This document shows, piece after piece, positions 8,301 to 15,722 of a stretch of DNA of 16,260 bases. The DNA comes from Firmicutes bacterium CAG:238 (GTDB lineage: Bacteria > Bacillota > Clostridia > Peptostreptococcales > Anaerovoracaceae), in NCBI GenBank assembly GCA_000435615.1, contig FR881969.1, positions 51,815-68,074 of the forward strand, in the 5' to 3' direction. The notes under the pieces are model-generated. The model had not been told where the DNA came from. It did no database searches and was given only the letters and a program-made list of their open reading frames with translations. The number at the start of each line of letters is the position of its first letter. Positions within the stretch are counted from its first letter, which is position 1. The translations under genes were made by a program, and so were the position numbers.

Positions 8301-8901
8301 CGATGTCAATATCGGTGCAATCAAGGAATACGAACAGATAAGCACCCGATATGAATTCCTTACAGAGCAGAGAAGCGATATCCTGGAAGCAATGCAGGAA
8401 CTGCAATCCATTATCAGCGATATGGATAAAACGATCAAGACCAAGTTCAAGGAAAACTTTGATCAGGTGGTCGTAAACTTTGAAGAAATCTTTAAGGAAC
8501 TCTTCGGCGGCGGGCACGCGGAACTGACACTTGATAACGAAGATAATCCGCTCGAGTCGGGCATCGACATCATCGCACAGCCGCCGGGCAAAAAACTGCA
8601 GAACATTAACCTGATGTCCGGTGGTGAGAAGACGATGACCGCAATTGCACTTATGTTTGCAGTTCTGAAGACAAAGCCGACACCGTTCTGCATCTTGGAC
8701 GAGGTTGAGGCGGCACTTGACGATAATAATATCGATCGATTCGCAAGATATTTGAGAAGATTCGATGGTATTCAGTTTGCAATTGTAACACACCAAAAGG
8801 CAACCATGGAGCACGCGGATGTGCTTTACGGCGTAACCATGCCGGAACAGGGAATTTCAAAGGTACTCTCACTGAGATTGGGAGATGACTTTGATATCTA
8901 G
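5353..8901 (+). CDS. smc: Chromosome partition protein SMC
   Basis: Structural maintenance of chromosomes ATPase; a dimer that, with ScpA and ScpB, extrudes and aligns DNA from the origin. The 1182 residues match the bacterial family. The order is a Walker A head (GPNGSGKSN, residues 31-39), a long acidic coiled coil, a hinge domain near 517-680 (GIPGIKGVVADLM ... with glycine-rich GAGMQNIV), a returning coiled coil, then the ABC signature LMSGGEKTMT from residue 1087 and Walker B FCILDEVEAALDD from residue 1112, with the catalytic E1117. The ATG at 5353 gives the conserved N-terminus and has a good ribosome binding site. It overlaps rnc by 11 bases and precedes ftsY by 37. The scpA and scpB partners are not in the window. 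Confidence 0.98.
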   Translation: MYFKRIEMHGFKSFAEPVVIEFHEGVTCIVGPNGSGKSNISDAIRWVLGEQSPKMLRGGKMEEVIFAGTASRKSHGMAEVTLVIDNSTAILPIDYSEVAITRRMYRSGESEYLINNNQCRLRDIKELIMDTGIGVDGYSIIGQGKIADIVSNKPESRREIFEEAAGVVMYKSKKAEAERKLQNTNANLERVNDIVGEIEGRIDGLREDSIKAKEYLELREKYKELEINITLKNIEKLDLATETLKDDVMTISADIEELSAQKVRLNEELAESRAKNDRLEELGNEARDKLLSKVEEINALSNKSQLDKERLSTIERDTERFSDEKQELDEKLIRELNNRKELEESRDEIQKSLESEEEKLRVKIEAYNEITKKSLEISDEIDTAKNRMIDLHSTASSRRSEARSLQSYRQSLEKRKEQILSDGEAIKQNIANYESDKTAASGEKEAAAAGLADARGEISKTRSDIAKLNNEINSLSKENEDLRIRAGQANTRKKTIEEMEHNYEGYNGAVRFLMKAGIPGIKGVVADLMKVPSGMEVAVETALGAGMQNIVCSKDADAKKAINELKANKAGRLTFLPLESIHGNPANVPQSVRQDAGFKGLACDLIEYDKAYEGIFKYLLGRVAVVDNMDTAVRLSKTAGGGIRFVTPDGEIINASGAITGGKYKNATANLLARQTEISTLESEIKRLTRTYNENKDKLESLKAEADALLKNCADSEEKARKLELLVLESETRLKALEDNYKDTKESNAKKERELESIENDFVNLAQTEATLLREADEADAEIKRLDEETTELMESFEEIKLQTQNAGEEITKARIARTECDSKFEAAGRMLERVGASVDEIQAQIEAKQMSLEALEKEKSEILFGSENSEDNYRSKLEEKTRLEEYIAEIASEKAQLSSDLGERTTEFAEIGDKLNSYQDRKYQIEIKLAKNETQMDTWKEKLWEEFEISYAQAVSMKKDDFVLSTATRESREIKNRMKELGDVNIGAIKEYEQISTRYEFLTEQRSDILEAMQELQSIISDMDKTIKTKFKENFDQVVVNFEEIFKELFGGGHAELTLDNEDNPLESGIDIIAQPPGKKLQNINLMSGGEKTMTAIALMFAVLKTKPTPFCILDEVEAALDDNNIDRFARYLRRFDGIQFAIVTHQKATMEHADVLYGVTMPEQGISKVLSLRLGDDFDI

Positions 8902-8938
8902 CGAAGGCATACAGTTAAAGGGAAAAAGAGAGGAAAAA

Positions 8939-9838
8939 ATGTCACTATTCAAAGAAAAAAAATCCTTCTTCGGAAGGCTTTCGGAAAAAATCAGCGATGT
9001 CATAATGGCAAGGGGGACCGTTGACGAGGAACTAATGGATGAACTTGAAGAAGTCCTAATCACTTCGGACATCGGCATGGATACAACCATGAAAATCATG
9101 GAAAAACTCAGAGCCTATGTAAAAGGTGAGTATGTTTCCACCCCCGAGAATGTTAAAAAAGGACTTCAGAAGATCATGACTCAGATGGTCGATAAAGGCG
9201 ATGCACAGAAACTCTGCGACGAAAGTCCTTTGGTGATTCTTATGATAGGAATTAACGGCGGCGGTAAGACTACAAGCATAGGCAAGCTTGCACACAGATG
9301 TAAGAAACAAGGCAGGAAAGTTATGCTTTGTGCAGCAGATACATTCAGAGCGGCTGCTGCAGAACAGCTTGCCGTATGGGGAGAAAGAAACGGCATTAAT
9401 GTAATCCGTCATCAGGAAGGTGCAGATCCTTCAGCAGTAATCTTTGATGCAATCCAGTCGGCAAAAGCCAAGAACATGGATGTTCTTATCTGTGACACCG
9501 CAGGCAGATTGCAGAACAAGAAAAATCTGATGAATGAGCTCGAAAAGATGAACAAAGTAATCGACAGAGAATATCCGGAGGCTCACAGAGAAACTTTGCT
9601 TGTGCTCGACGCTACGACGGGTAAGAATGCGGTTTCTCAGGCACAGGAGTTTGGTCAGGTGGCGGATATTACGGGAATCATCCTCACCAAGCTTGACGGA
9701 ACGGCCAAAGGCGGAATCGCAATCACAATCGCAGAGGAATACGATATGCCGATTAAATTTATCGGTGTAGGCGAAGGGATTGAAGATTTGGAAGAATTCG
9801 ATGCCGAACGTTTTATAGGAGGTATTTTCGATGAGTAA
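8939..9838 (+). CDS. ftsY: Signal recognition particle receptor FtsY
   Basis: SRP-type GTPase that docks Ffh-bound ribosomes at the membrane for co-translational insertion. The N domain (residues 1-90, [25 protein letters not shown]) is followed by the G domain: G1 GINGGGKTT at 104-112, [14 protein letters not shown]3 DTAGR at 186-190, G4 [10 protein letters not shown] from 250, and the closing [14 protein letters not shown] chose the ATG at 8939 because GAGAGG (8928-8933) sits five bases upstream and the product starts with the membrane-active [14 protein letters not shown]; an in-frame ATG at 8885 lies inside smc and lacks a site. At 299 residues it has essentially no acidic A domain, as in many Gram-positives. 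Its end overlaps der by 8 bases. The usual downstream ylxM-ffh pair is not next to it. Confidence 0.96.
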   Translation: MSLFKEKKSFFGRLSEKISDVIMARGTVDEELMDELEEVLITSDIGMDTTMKIMEKLRAYVKGEYVSTPENVKKGLQKIMTQMVDKGDAQKLCDESPLVILMIGINGGGKTTSIGKLAHRCKKQGRKVMLCAADTFRAAAAEQLAVWGERNGINVIRHQEGADPSAVIFDAIQSAKAKNMDVLICDTAGRLQNKKNLMNELEKMNKVIDREYPEAHRETLLVLDATTGKNAVSQAQEFGQVADITGIILTKLDGTAKGGIAITIAEEYDMPIKFIGVGEGIEDLEEFDAERFIGGIFDE

Positions 9839-11156
9839 ACCGATTGTTGCCGTTGTAGGGCGTCCAAATGTTGGAAAATCAACTTTTTTTAATAAAATTG
9901 TCGGAAGAAGAGTGTCAATAGTTGAAGACACTCCGGGCGTAACCAGAGACCGAATTTACGCTGAGGCCGAATGGAACGGAGTGCAGTTTGCACTTATTGA
10001 CACCGGAGGAATCGAGCCGTCAAGTGCGGACGTTATTCTGTCGCAGATGCGCGAACAGGCGCAGATTGCAATGGATATGGCAGATGTAATCCTTTTTATC
10101 ACGGACGGAAAAGACGGACTTACGCATGCGGACCGCGAAGTTGCTTCCATGCTTATGAGAACGGGAAAGCGTGTAATCCTAGTTGTAAACAAGATTGACG
10201 CACCGTGGAATCTGCCGGATGACTTCTATGACTTTTACGAGCTCGGTCTCGGAGAACCGATTCCGATTTCCGCAGCAAACATGCTCAACTTCGGTGATGT
10301 TCTTGATGAAATCGTGGAGAGCTTTCCGGACGAAGCATACGAGGATGACGAAGAAGTAACGAAAATTGCCGTAATCGGCAAGCCAAATGTTGGAAAATCT
10401 TCGCTCATCAACTGTCTGCTTGGGGAGAAGAGAGTAATCGTTTCGCCGATAGCGGGAACCACACGAGATTCCATCGATACTCCGTTCGAAAAAGACGGAA
10501 AGAAATATATCTTGATTGATACGGCGGGAATCCGCAGAAAATCAAAGGTAAACGAGGACATTGAAAGATACAGCGTAATTCGTGCGGTTGCCGCAATTGA
10601 AAGGTGCGATGTGTGCCTTCTGATGATAGACGCGGCCGAAGGACTTACCGACCAGGATAAGAAGATAGCCGGCGTTGCACATGAAGCAGGCAAGGGAATC
10701 GTTATTGTGGTGAATAAGTGGGATTTAATTGAAAAAGAAACCAACACCATGCGTGACTTCAGGCGTCTGCTTGAAGCTGATATGCAGTTCATGTCATACG
10801 CGCCATCCGTGTTCATATCCGTAAAAGACAAGCAGAGGGTGAATCAGGTCATTGAGATGGCGGAATATGTATCGGAAAAGAGAGCACTCAGAGTGCCTAC
10901 GGGACAGCTGAACAGCCTTATTCAGGATGCAATCATGATGAAACAGCCGCCTTCGGACAAGGGACACCGGCTCAAGATATACTATGTAACACAGGTGGGC
11001 GTAAAACCGCCGCTGTTCAGTTTCCAAATCAACAAGCGGGATCTGATGCACTTCTCATATGCAAGATATCTTGAGAACAGAATCAGGGACGGCTTTGGAT
11101 TTGAGGGAACTTCCATAAAATTTGTATTCAGAGAAAAAGGCGAGAAGGTAGAATAG
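9831..11156 (+). CDS. der: Ribosome biogenesis GTPase Der (EngA)
   Basis: Tandem-GTPase factor required for maturation of the 50S ribosomal subunit. Two Era-like G domains are present: the first has GRPNVGKST at residues 10-18, DTPGVTRDR and VNKID; the second has GKPNVGKSS at 183-191, [23 protein letters not shown] and VNKWDLI. The C-terminal KH-like domain follows (LRIYYVTQ-like [14 protein letters not shown] and [13 protein letters not shown] at the end). The 441 residues are normal. Its ATG overlaps the ftsY stop region by 8 bases and its own stop is one base before plsY, so it is embedded in the operon. An AGGAGG-like stretch (GGAGGT) about 9820-9825 inside ftsY supplies the ribosome binding site. 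Confidence 0.97.
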   Translation: MSKPIVAVVGRPNVGKSTFFNKIVGRRVSIVEDTPGVTRDRIYAEAEWNGVQFALIDTGGIEPSSADVILSQMREQAQIAMDMADVILFITDGKDGLTHADREVASMLMRTGKRVILVVNKIDAPWNLPDDFYDFYELGLGEPIPISAANMLNFGDVLDEIVESFPDEAYEDDEEVTKIAVIGKPNVGKSSLINCLLGEKRVIVSPIAGTTRDSIDTPFEKDGKKYILIDTAGIRRKSKVNEDIERYSVIRAVAAIERCDVCLLMIDAAEGLTDQDKKIAGVAHEAGKGIVIVVNKWDLIEKETNTMRDFRRLLEADMQFMSYAPSVFISVKDKQRVNQVIEMAEYVSEKRALRVPTGQLNSLIQDAIMMKQPPSDKGHRLKIYYVTQVGVKPPLFSFQINKRDLMHFSYARYLENRIRDGFGFEGTSIKFVFREKGEKVE

Positions 11157-11157
11157 G

Positions 11158-11775
11158 ATGCAGTTTGATTTTTACGATATAATAACGATTCTGTCCGCAT
11201 ATTTAATCGGGAATATTTCCCCGGCAATCATATTGGGGAAAATCAACGGAATCGATATAAAGAAAGAGGGCAGCGGCAATGCCGGAACCACAAACGCACT
11301 TCGTGTACTTGGAAAGAAGGCGGCAGTCATTACCCTTGTCGTTGACATTTTGAAAGGTGTTGTAGCGGTAAAATTCGGGATGATGCTCGGATATGAGACC
11401 GGAATCTGGTGTGCGCTCGCAGTGTTTTGCGGGCACATCTGGCCGTGTCTTTACCGTTTTAAGGGCGGCAAAGGTGTTGCGACTGCTTTTGGGGCAATTT
11501 TGTCCGTCAACTGGCTCCTTGCACTGACGGCTCTTGCAATTGTCGCATGCGGACTTTTGATCAGCAAACGAATGTCTGTCGGTTCCTTGCTTGGCGCGGC
11601 GACCTTTCCTGTGGCCTGTTGGTTTATGGAAAAGGATTTTATCATCGTCGGATGTATCATGGCGGCAATTGTTCTTATCAAACACCGTGCAAACATCGTC
11701 AGACTTTTCAAGGGCGAAGAGCCGCCGATGGGAATTTTTAAAACAAAAAACCGGGAGGATAAGCAGGCAGAATGA
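11158..11775 (+). CDS. plsY: Glycerol-3-phosphate acyltransferase PlsY
   Basis: Integral membrane enzyme that transfers the acyl group of acyl-phosphate to sn-glycerol-3-phosphate, giving lysophosphatidate. Its 205 residues contain about five to six hydrophobic segments, starting IITILSAYLIGNISPAIIL. The family motifs are visible: SGSGNAGTTNALRV (G38-N46 region), HIWPCLYRFKGGKGVAT around 93-109 with KGGKG at 102-106, and a third loop near the C-terminal hydrophobic segment ending IKHRANIVRLFKGEEP. It begins one base after der with no strong separate ribosome binding site (weak AGG inside the der stop region), so it probably depends on translational coupling. Its last four bases (ATGA) are shared with gpsA, the enzyme that makes its acceptor substrate. 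Confidence 0.96.
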   Translation: MQFDFYDIITILSAYLIGNISPAIILGKINGIDIKKEGSGNAGTTNALRVLGKKAAVITLVVDILKGVVAVKFGMMLGYETGIWCALAVFCGHIWPCLYRFKGGKGVATAFGAILSVNWLLALTALAIVACGLLISKRMSVGSLLGAATFPVACWFMEKDFIIVGCIMAAIVLIKHRANIVRLFKGEEPPMGIFKTKNREDKQAE

Positions 11776-12782
11776 GTTATGAAAATAAAAGAATTGCGGT
11801 AATCGGAGCGGGAAGCTTTGGTACGGCTCTTGCGATGACGCTTTCAGGCAGAGGGCATACCGTAACAATGTGGGCAAGAAGAAAAGAGCAAATTGAAGAA
11901 ATGTCAAAGGAACATAGCAATTCGCACTATCTTCCGGGAGTGGTTCTGCCGGAGGAACTCTTGTTTACCGATAATCTGGAAGATGCGGTAAGCGGCAAGG
12001 ATCTGCTGCTTTTTGCAGTGCCCGCACAGAAATTCCGCGAGGTCTTTGCAGAAGCAATGAAATATGCGGATGTGCAAATCCCGATTGTGAATGTTGCGAA
12101 GGGAATTGAAAAAGGAACGCTTCTGAGACTTTCGGAGGTAGCAGAAGAAATTTCCCCGAACTGTAAGTTTATAGCACTGTCCGGCCCGTCCCATGCCGAG
12201 GAAGTCGCTCGCAGAATGCCTACAACAGTGGTTGTGGCGGGAAAAGACCACGATTTGGCAGTGGAAATACAGGAGGCTTTCAGTACGGACCGCTTCCGTG
12301 TATATACAAATGAGGACCTCATTGGTGTGGAACTGGGAGGTGCTCTTAAGAATATCATTGCACTCGGAGCGGGAATTTCCGACGGTCTTAAATTTGGAGA
12401 CAACGCCAAAGCGGCAATGATGACCCGCGGAATAACCGAAATGACGCGGCTTGGAATCGCTTTGGGAGCAAGAGCAGAGACGTTTTCGGGCCTTGCCGGA
12501 ATCGGCGACCTGATTGTAACCTGCACCAGTATGCATTCCAGAAACAGAAGATGCGGAATTCTGATCGGAGAAGGACATTCCGTAGAGGAAGCTGTTCAGA
12601 AAATCGGCATGGTTGTCGAGGGACTTTCGACGGCGGAAGCTGCCAATATGATTGCACAGAAATACGATGCGGAAATGCCAATCACGCAGTGCATCTATCA
12701 TATGATTGAAGGACGCGTAAACGCACAGGAAGCAGTTGAAATTTTGATGGGCCGCAAGAAAAAGAACGAAATGCATATTTAA
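11772..12782 (+). CDS. gpsA: NAD(P)H-dependent glycerol-3-phosphate dehydrogenase GpsA
   Basis: Reduces dihydroxyacetone phosphate to sn-glycerol-3-phosphate, the backbone for phospholipids and the acceptor used by PlsY. The N-terminal Rossmann fold shows the dinucleotide motif GAGSFG at residues 12-17. LSGPSHAEEVARRMPT (137-151) and GGALKNIIALGAGISDG, with the conserved active-site lysine K193, mark the substrate domain; TCTSMHSRNRR and GMVVEGLSTA are further family blocks. The 336 residues are normal. It starts inside the stop of plsY (ATGA overlap) with GGGAGG about 11753-11758 upstream. The next gene, miaB, follows after 27 bases with its own strong ribosome binding site. In Bacillus, gpsA directly precedes spoIVA; here miaB lies between. 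Confidence 0.96.
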   Translation: MSYENKRIAVIGAGSFGTALAMTLSGRGHTVTMWARRKEQIEEMSKEHSNSHYLPGVVLPEELLFTDNLEDAVSGKDLLLFAVPAQKFREVFAEAMKYADVQIPIVNVAKGIEKGTLLRLSEVAEEISPNCKFIALSGPSHAEEVARRMPTTVVVAGKDHDLAVEIQEAFSTDRFRVYTNEDLIGVELGGALKNIIALGAGISDGLKFGDNAKAAMMTRGITEMTRLGIALGARAETFSGLAGIGDLIVTCTSMHSRNRRCGILIGEGHSVEEAVQKIGMVVEGLSTAEAANMIAQKYDAEMPITQCIYHMIEGRVNAQEAVEILMGRKKKNEMHI

Positions 12783-12797
12783 TTTCGAGCTCACGTT

Positions 12798-12802
12798 GGA
12801 GG
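12798..12802 (+). promoter_or_regulatory. Ribosome binding site supporting the TTG start of miaB
   Basis: GGAGG lies seven bases before TTG at 12810. No in-frame ATG occurs before the conserved GCQMN motif, so this site and the motif together fix the unusual start codon. Confidence 0.75.
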
Positions 12803-12809
12803 TATAAAA

Positions 12810-14153
12810 TTGTCAGACAAAAAAACATTTCATATAACCACTTTCGGCTGCCAGATGAACGAGCATGATTCGGAAACACTGGCAGGAATGCTGATTGAAA
12901 AAGGATATGTGCCGGCTGCGGAACGAAAAGACGCAAACATCGTGATTTTCAACACTTGCAGCATAAGAGAAAATGCTGACAAGCGTTTCTTCGGAACTTT
13001 GGGACAGCTGAAACGCCGAAAGACAGAACAGAGAGAGAATTTTACGGTATGCGTGTGCGGCTGCATGATGCAGCAGCAGCACATCATCGATACGATTAAG
13101 GCAAAGTATCCGTGGGTGGATGTGATCTTCGGAACGCACAATCTTCACCAGCTGCCGGAACTTCTCGATAATCTTTACAAAGAAAAACACAAGCAGCTTG
13201 CAATATGGGAAGAAGGCGGAGAAATTGTAGAAGGACTTCCTGCAAGAAGATTATTCAAGCACAAGGCGTTTGTGAATATAATGTACGGATGCAACAACTT
13301 CTGCACCTATTGCATCGTTCCATACACAAGAGGAAGAGAGAGAAGCAGAATTCCCGAGGATATCCTGAAAGAAGTACAGGCACTCGCAGCAGATGGTGTA
13401 AAGGAAATCACGCTTTTGGGTCAGAATGTGAACTCCTACAAAGGAATCAGCAGGGACAGCGGTGAAAAAACGGATTTTACCGACTTGATTTATATGCTCA
13501 GTGAGGTTGACGGAATTGAACGAATCCGCTTCATGACGAGCCATCCGAAAGATATATCCGATAAATTAATTGCCGCATACGGAAAATGCGAGAAGCTTTG
13601 CCATTATATTCATCTTCCGGTGCAGGCAGGCTCCAGCAAGGTTCTCAAGGAAATGAACCGACATTATACCAGAGAGGATTATCTTGAAATTGTCAGAAAA
13701 CTCAGGGAAGTGGATCCGGACATTGCAATTTCCACCGATATTATAGTAGGCTTCCCGGGCGAAACGGAAGAAGAGTTTGAAGAGACTCTCACGCTGTGCG
13801 AGGAAGTACGCTATGATTCGGCGTTTACATTCCTCTATTCGGTACGAAAGGGAACGCCGGCGGAGAAATTTGAAAACCAAATTCCGGAAGAAATCAAGCA
13901 CGAAAGATTTAACCGGCTTGTGGATGTAATCAACCGCATTTCTGCAGAAAAAAATGCGGAATATGTGGGACGCATCGAGAAGGTTCTGGTAGACGGACCA
14001 TCGAAGAACAATTCCAAAACATACGGAGGAAGAACGGAAAGTTTCAAACTCGTAAACTTCAGAGGCACCCCGGATATGATCGGACAGGTCATAGATGTGC
14101 TGATTACCGGAGCAAACACCTTCAGTCTTGAAGGAGAAGTAAAAAATAAATAA
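12810..14153 (+). CDS. miaB: tRNA-2-methylthio-N6-dimethylallyladenosine synthase MiaB
   Basis: Radical SAM methylthiotransferase that adds the methylthio group to i6A37 of tRNAs reading UNN codons. The N-terminal MTTase domain carries cysteines C14 (FGCQMN), C50 (NTCSIRENA) and C85 (CVCGCMMQQ) for the auxiliary cluster. The radical SAM motif CNNFCTYC (C161, C165, C168) follows, then LGQNVNSY, HLPVQAGSS and STDIIVGFPGET, and a C-terminal TRAM domain from about residue 380. GCQMN, the NTCSIRENA block and Q in LLGQNVNSYKG favour MiaB over MtaB or RimO. It uses a TTG start, supported by GGAGG. In many genomes miaB is next to mutS and mutL; here it is lodged between gpsA and spoIVA. It is the last gene before a hairpin that may end the operon. 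Confidence 0.95.
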   Translation: MSDKKTFHITTFGCQMNEHDSETLAGMLIEKGYVPAAERKDANIVIFNTCSIRENADKRFFGTLGQLKRRKTEQRENFTVCVCGCMMQQQHIIDTIKAKYPWVDVIFGTHNLHQLPELLDNLYKEKHKQLAIWEEGGEIVEGLPARRLFKHKAFVNIMYGCNNFCTYCIVPYTRGRERSRIPEDILKEVQALAADGVKEITLLGQNVNSYKGISRDSGEKTDFTDLIYMLSEVDGIERIRFMTSHPKDISDKLIAAYGKCEKLCHYIHLPVQAGSSKVLKEMNRHYTREDYLEIVRKLREVDPDIAISTDIIVGFPGETEEEFEETLTLCEEVRYDSAFTFLYSVRKGTPAEKFENQIPEEIKHERFNRLVDVINRISAEKNAEYVGRIEKVLVDGPSKNNSKTYGGRTESFKLVNFRGTPDMIGQVIDVLITGANTFSLEGEVKNK

Positions 14154-14157
14154 ACAG

Positions 14158-14186
14158 TAATAACCCCTCGCAAAAGCTCATATATT
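14158..14186 (+). promoter_or_regulatory. Candidate sigma-E-like promoter of spoIVA
   Basis: TAATAAC (14158-14164) and CATATATT (14179-14186), separated by 14 bases, resemble the mother-cell sigma-E elements (about KMATATT and CATACAMT) at five of seven and six of eight positions. The family is known to be sigma-E controlled in Bacillus and Clostridium. The start point would fall near 14192-14194, inside the loop of the overlapping hairpin. Composition is very AT-rich, so a chance match is possible. Confidence 0.35.
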
Positions 14187-14218
14187 TTTTATAAAAAGCA
14201 GGTTTTTACGGAGGGGTT
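14162..14218 (+). terminator. Long hairpin after miaB that includes the spoIVA ribosome binding site
   Basis: AACCCCTC (14162-14169) pairs with GAGGGGTT (14211-14218). Pairing continues inward, with one bulge, one mismatch and two wobbles, from 14170-14178 to 14201-14209, leaving a loop of about 22 bases. The 3' arm is followed by further T residues up to 14221, so it has the form of an intrinsic terminator for the plsX-miaB run. The same 3' arm is GGAGGGG (14210-14216), the Shine-Dalgarno of spoIVA, whose ATG is at 14222. Confidence 0.65.
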
Positions 14219-14221
14219 TTT

Positions 14222-15700
14222 ATGATAAAGGGTAATATATATGATGATATAGCAAGACGGTCAAACGGAGACATTTACATCGGTGTTGTGGGCCCCGTCA
14301 GAACCGGAAAATCCACATTTATTAAGAGATTCATGGACGTTATGGTTTTTCCGAACATGACGAATCCTTACGAAAAAACTAGGATTATGGACGAATTGCC
14401 GCAGAGCGGGGAAGGCAAAACGATAACTACGACGGAGCCAAAATTCATTCCGCCGGATTCTGTGCTGGTATCCACGGCGAGCGGGGCAAATCTGAATGTC
14501 AAACTTGCAGACTGCGTGGGATACCTCGTACCGGGAGCTTTGGGCGACAAAGAAGAAGAAAAGGAAAGAATGGTTGCAACACCTTGGTTTGAGGAGAAAA
14601 TTCCTTTCAGCAAGGCTGCGGAAATCGGCACGCGGAAGGTAATTGCCGATCATTCGGTGGTAGGAGCAGTCATAACAACGGACGGATCTTTCGGCGAAAT
14701 TCCGAGACAAAATTATATCGACGCAGAGGAAAAGACCGTAAATCAGCTCAAAGAACTCGAAAAACCTTTCGTCATCATTTTAAATTCTGCAACACCGCAA
14801 AACGCAAGGAGCAGGCAGCTGGCTGAAGAGTTGGAAGCAAAATACGACACGCCCGTGATTCTTACAAACTGTCAGAGGATGAGCGAGGAAACATTCGACG
14901 AGATTTTTAATAAACTGATCTATCAATTCCCGGCGTGCGAAGTGGACTTTCATCTTCCGGGATATATGGACGCACTCCCTTACAATCATCGGATAAAAGA
15001 AATCATGATAAAAAGCGTGCGAAGCTGGATGGATGATTTTACAAGCATCGGGCAGGTTATGGATACATGCAGGCAGATTGCGGACGGGGAAATCATCAAA
15101 GATGTCAAAATTCTCAAGGCAGATATGGGAAACGGCGTTATCGTTCTCGAGCCGATCCTGAGCGAAGGCCTGTATTACAAAGTAATTGAAGAACTCATGG
15201 GTGCGAGCGTTACAAACGACAGTCAGCTTTTCATGCTTCTTAAGGAATATGCAAAGGCAAAAAAAGCCTACGATAATTTGAAGAGTGCACTGGATCAAGT
15301 AGCGACAGCCGGTTACGGAATCGTAGCACCGAAGCTGTCCGAAATGGTGCTCGAAAAACCGGAAGTTTTTAAACAGGGAAGCAAATACGGCGTAAGAATG
15401 AAGGCAAAAGCACCGTGCCTGCACATAATAAAGACCGACATCACCACGGAAGTTTCTCCGGTTGTGGGAAGCGAAAGTCAATCGGTCGACCTTGCGGAAT
15501 ACCTTACCGAGCAGTTTGCAAATGAAGAAACCGATATCTGGGAAACCAACTTGTTCGGAAAAACGCTAAAGGAAATGGTTACCGAGCAGATGGAAAGCAA
15601 GGTAAACAATGTGCCCGAGGCAATCCGCGGAAAAGTGCAAAAATCTTTACAGAGAATCAGTGATGACGGCAAAGATTACTTTATATGCATAATCTTATAA
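14222..15700 (+). CDS. spoIVA: Stage IV sporulation protein A, spore coat basement ATPase
   Basis: Mother-cell morphogenetic protein that hydrolyses ATP to polymerise on the forespore surface, anchoring the coat and helping cortex assembly. The length, 492 residues, equals that of B. subtilis SpoIVA. The Walker A motif GPVRTGKST lies at residues 24-32 with K30; the sensor threonines T70-T71 in GKTITTTEPKF and the Walker B aspartate D97 (KLADCVGY) fall at the positions I recall for the B. subtilis enzyme. The conserved C-terminal region ends VQKSLQRISDDGKDYFICIIL, the part that targets the protein via SpoVM in Bacillus. The ribosome binding site GGAGGGG lies five bases before the ATG but inside a hairpin arm. 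Its presence implies the organism, or its recent ancestor, makes endospores. Confidence 0.97.
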   Translation: MIKGNIYDDIARRSNGDIYIGVVGPVRTGKSTFIKRFMDVMVFPNMTNPYEKTRIMDELPQSGEGKTITTTEPKFIPPDSVLVSTASGANLNVKLADCVGYLVPGALGDKEEEKERMVATPWFEEKIPFSKAAEIGTRKVIADHSVVGAVITTDGSFGEIPRQNYIDAEEKTVNQLKELEKPFVIILNSATPQNARSRQLAEELEAKYDTPVILTNCQRMSEETFDEIFNKLIYQFPACEVDFHLPGYMDALPYNHRIKEIMIKSVRSWMDDFTSIGQVMDTCRQIADGEIIKDVKILKADMGNGVIVLEPILSEGLYYKVIEELMGASVTNDSQLFMLLKEYAKAKKAYDNLKSALDQVATAGYGIVAPKLSEMVLEKPEVFKQGSKYGVRMKAKAPCLHIIKTDITTEVSPVVGSESQSVDLAEYLTEQFANEETDIWETNLFGKTLKEMVTEQMESKVNNVPEAIRGKVQKSLQRISDDGKDYFICIIL

Positions 15701-15722
15701 ATTTCAAAGCATTCTAAACAGT

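Noticed and set aside
8885..8887. Upstream ATG as the ftsY start, overlapping smc
   Set aside because: No ribosome binding site, and the extra 18 residues do not look like an FtsY N-terminus; the ATG at 8939 has a good site and a family-like start.
11904..12794. 296-codon open frame on the - strand opposite gpsA
   Set aside because: Its product is rich in Cys, His, Phe and Ser with no domain pattern, as expected for the antisense of a purine-rich gene; gpsA on the + strand is unmistakable.
14780..15481. 233-codon open frame on the - strand opposite spoIVA
   Set aside because: Low-complexity Cys/Phe/His-rich antisense product with no ribosome binding site; spoIVA explains the region.
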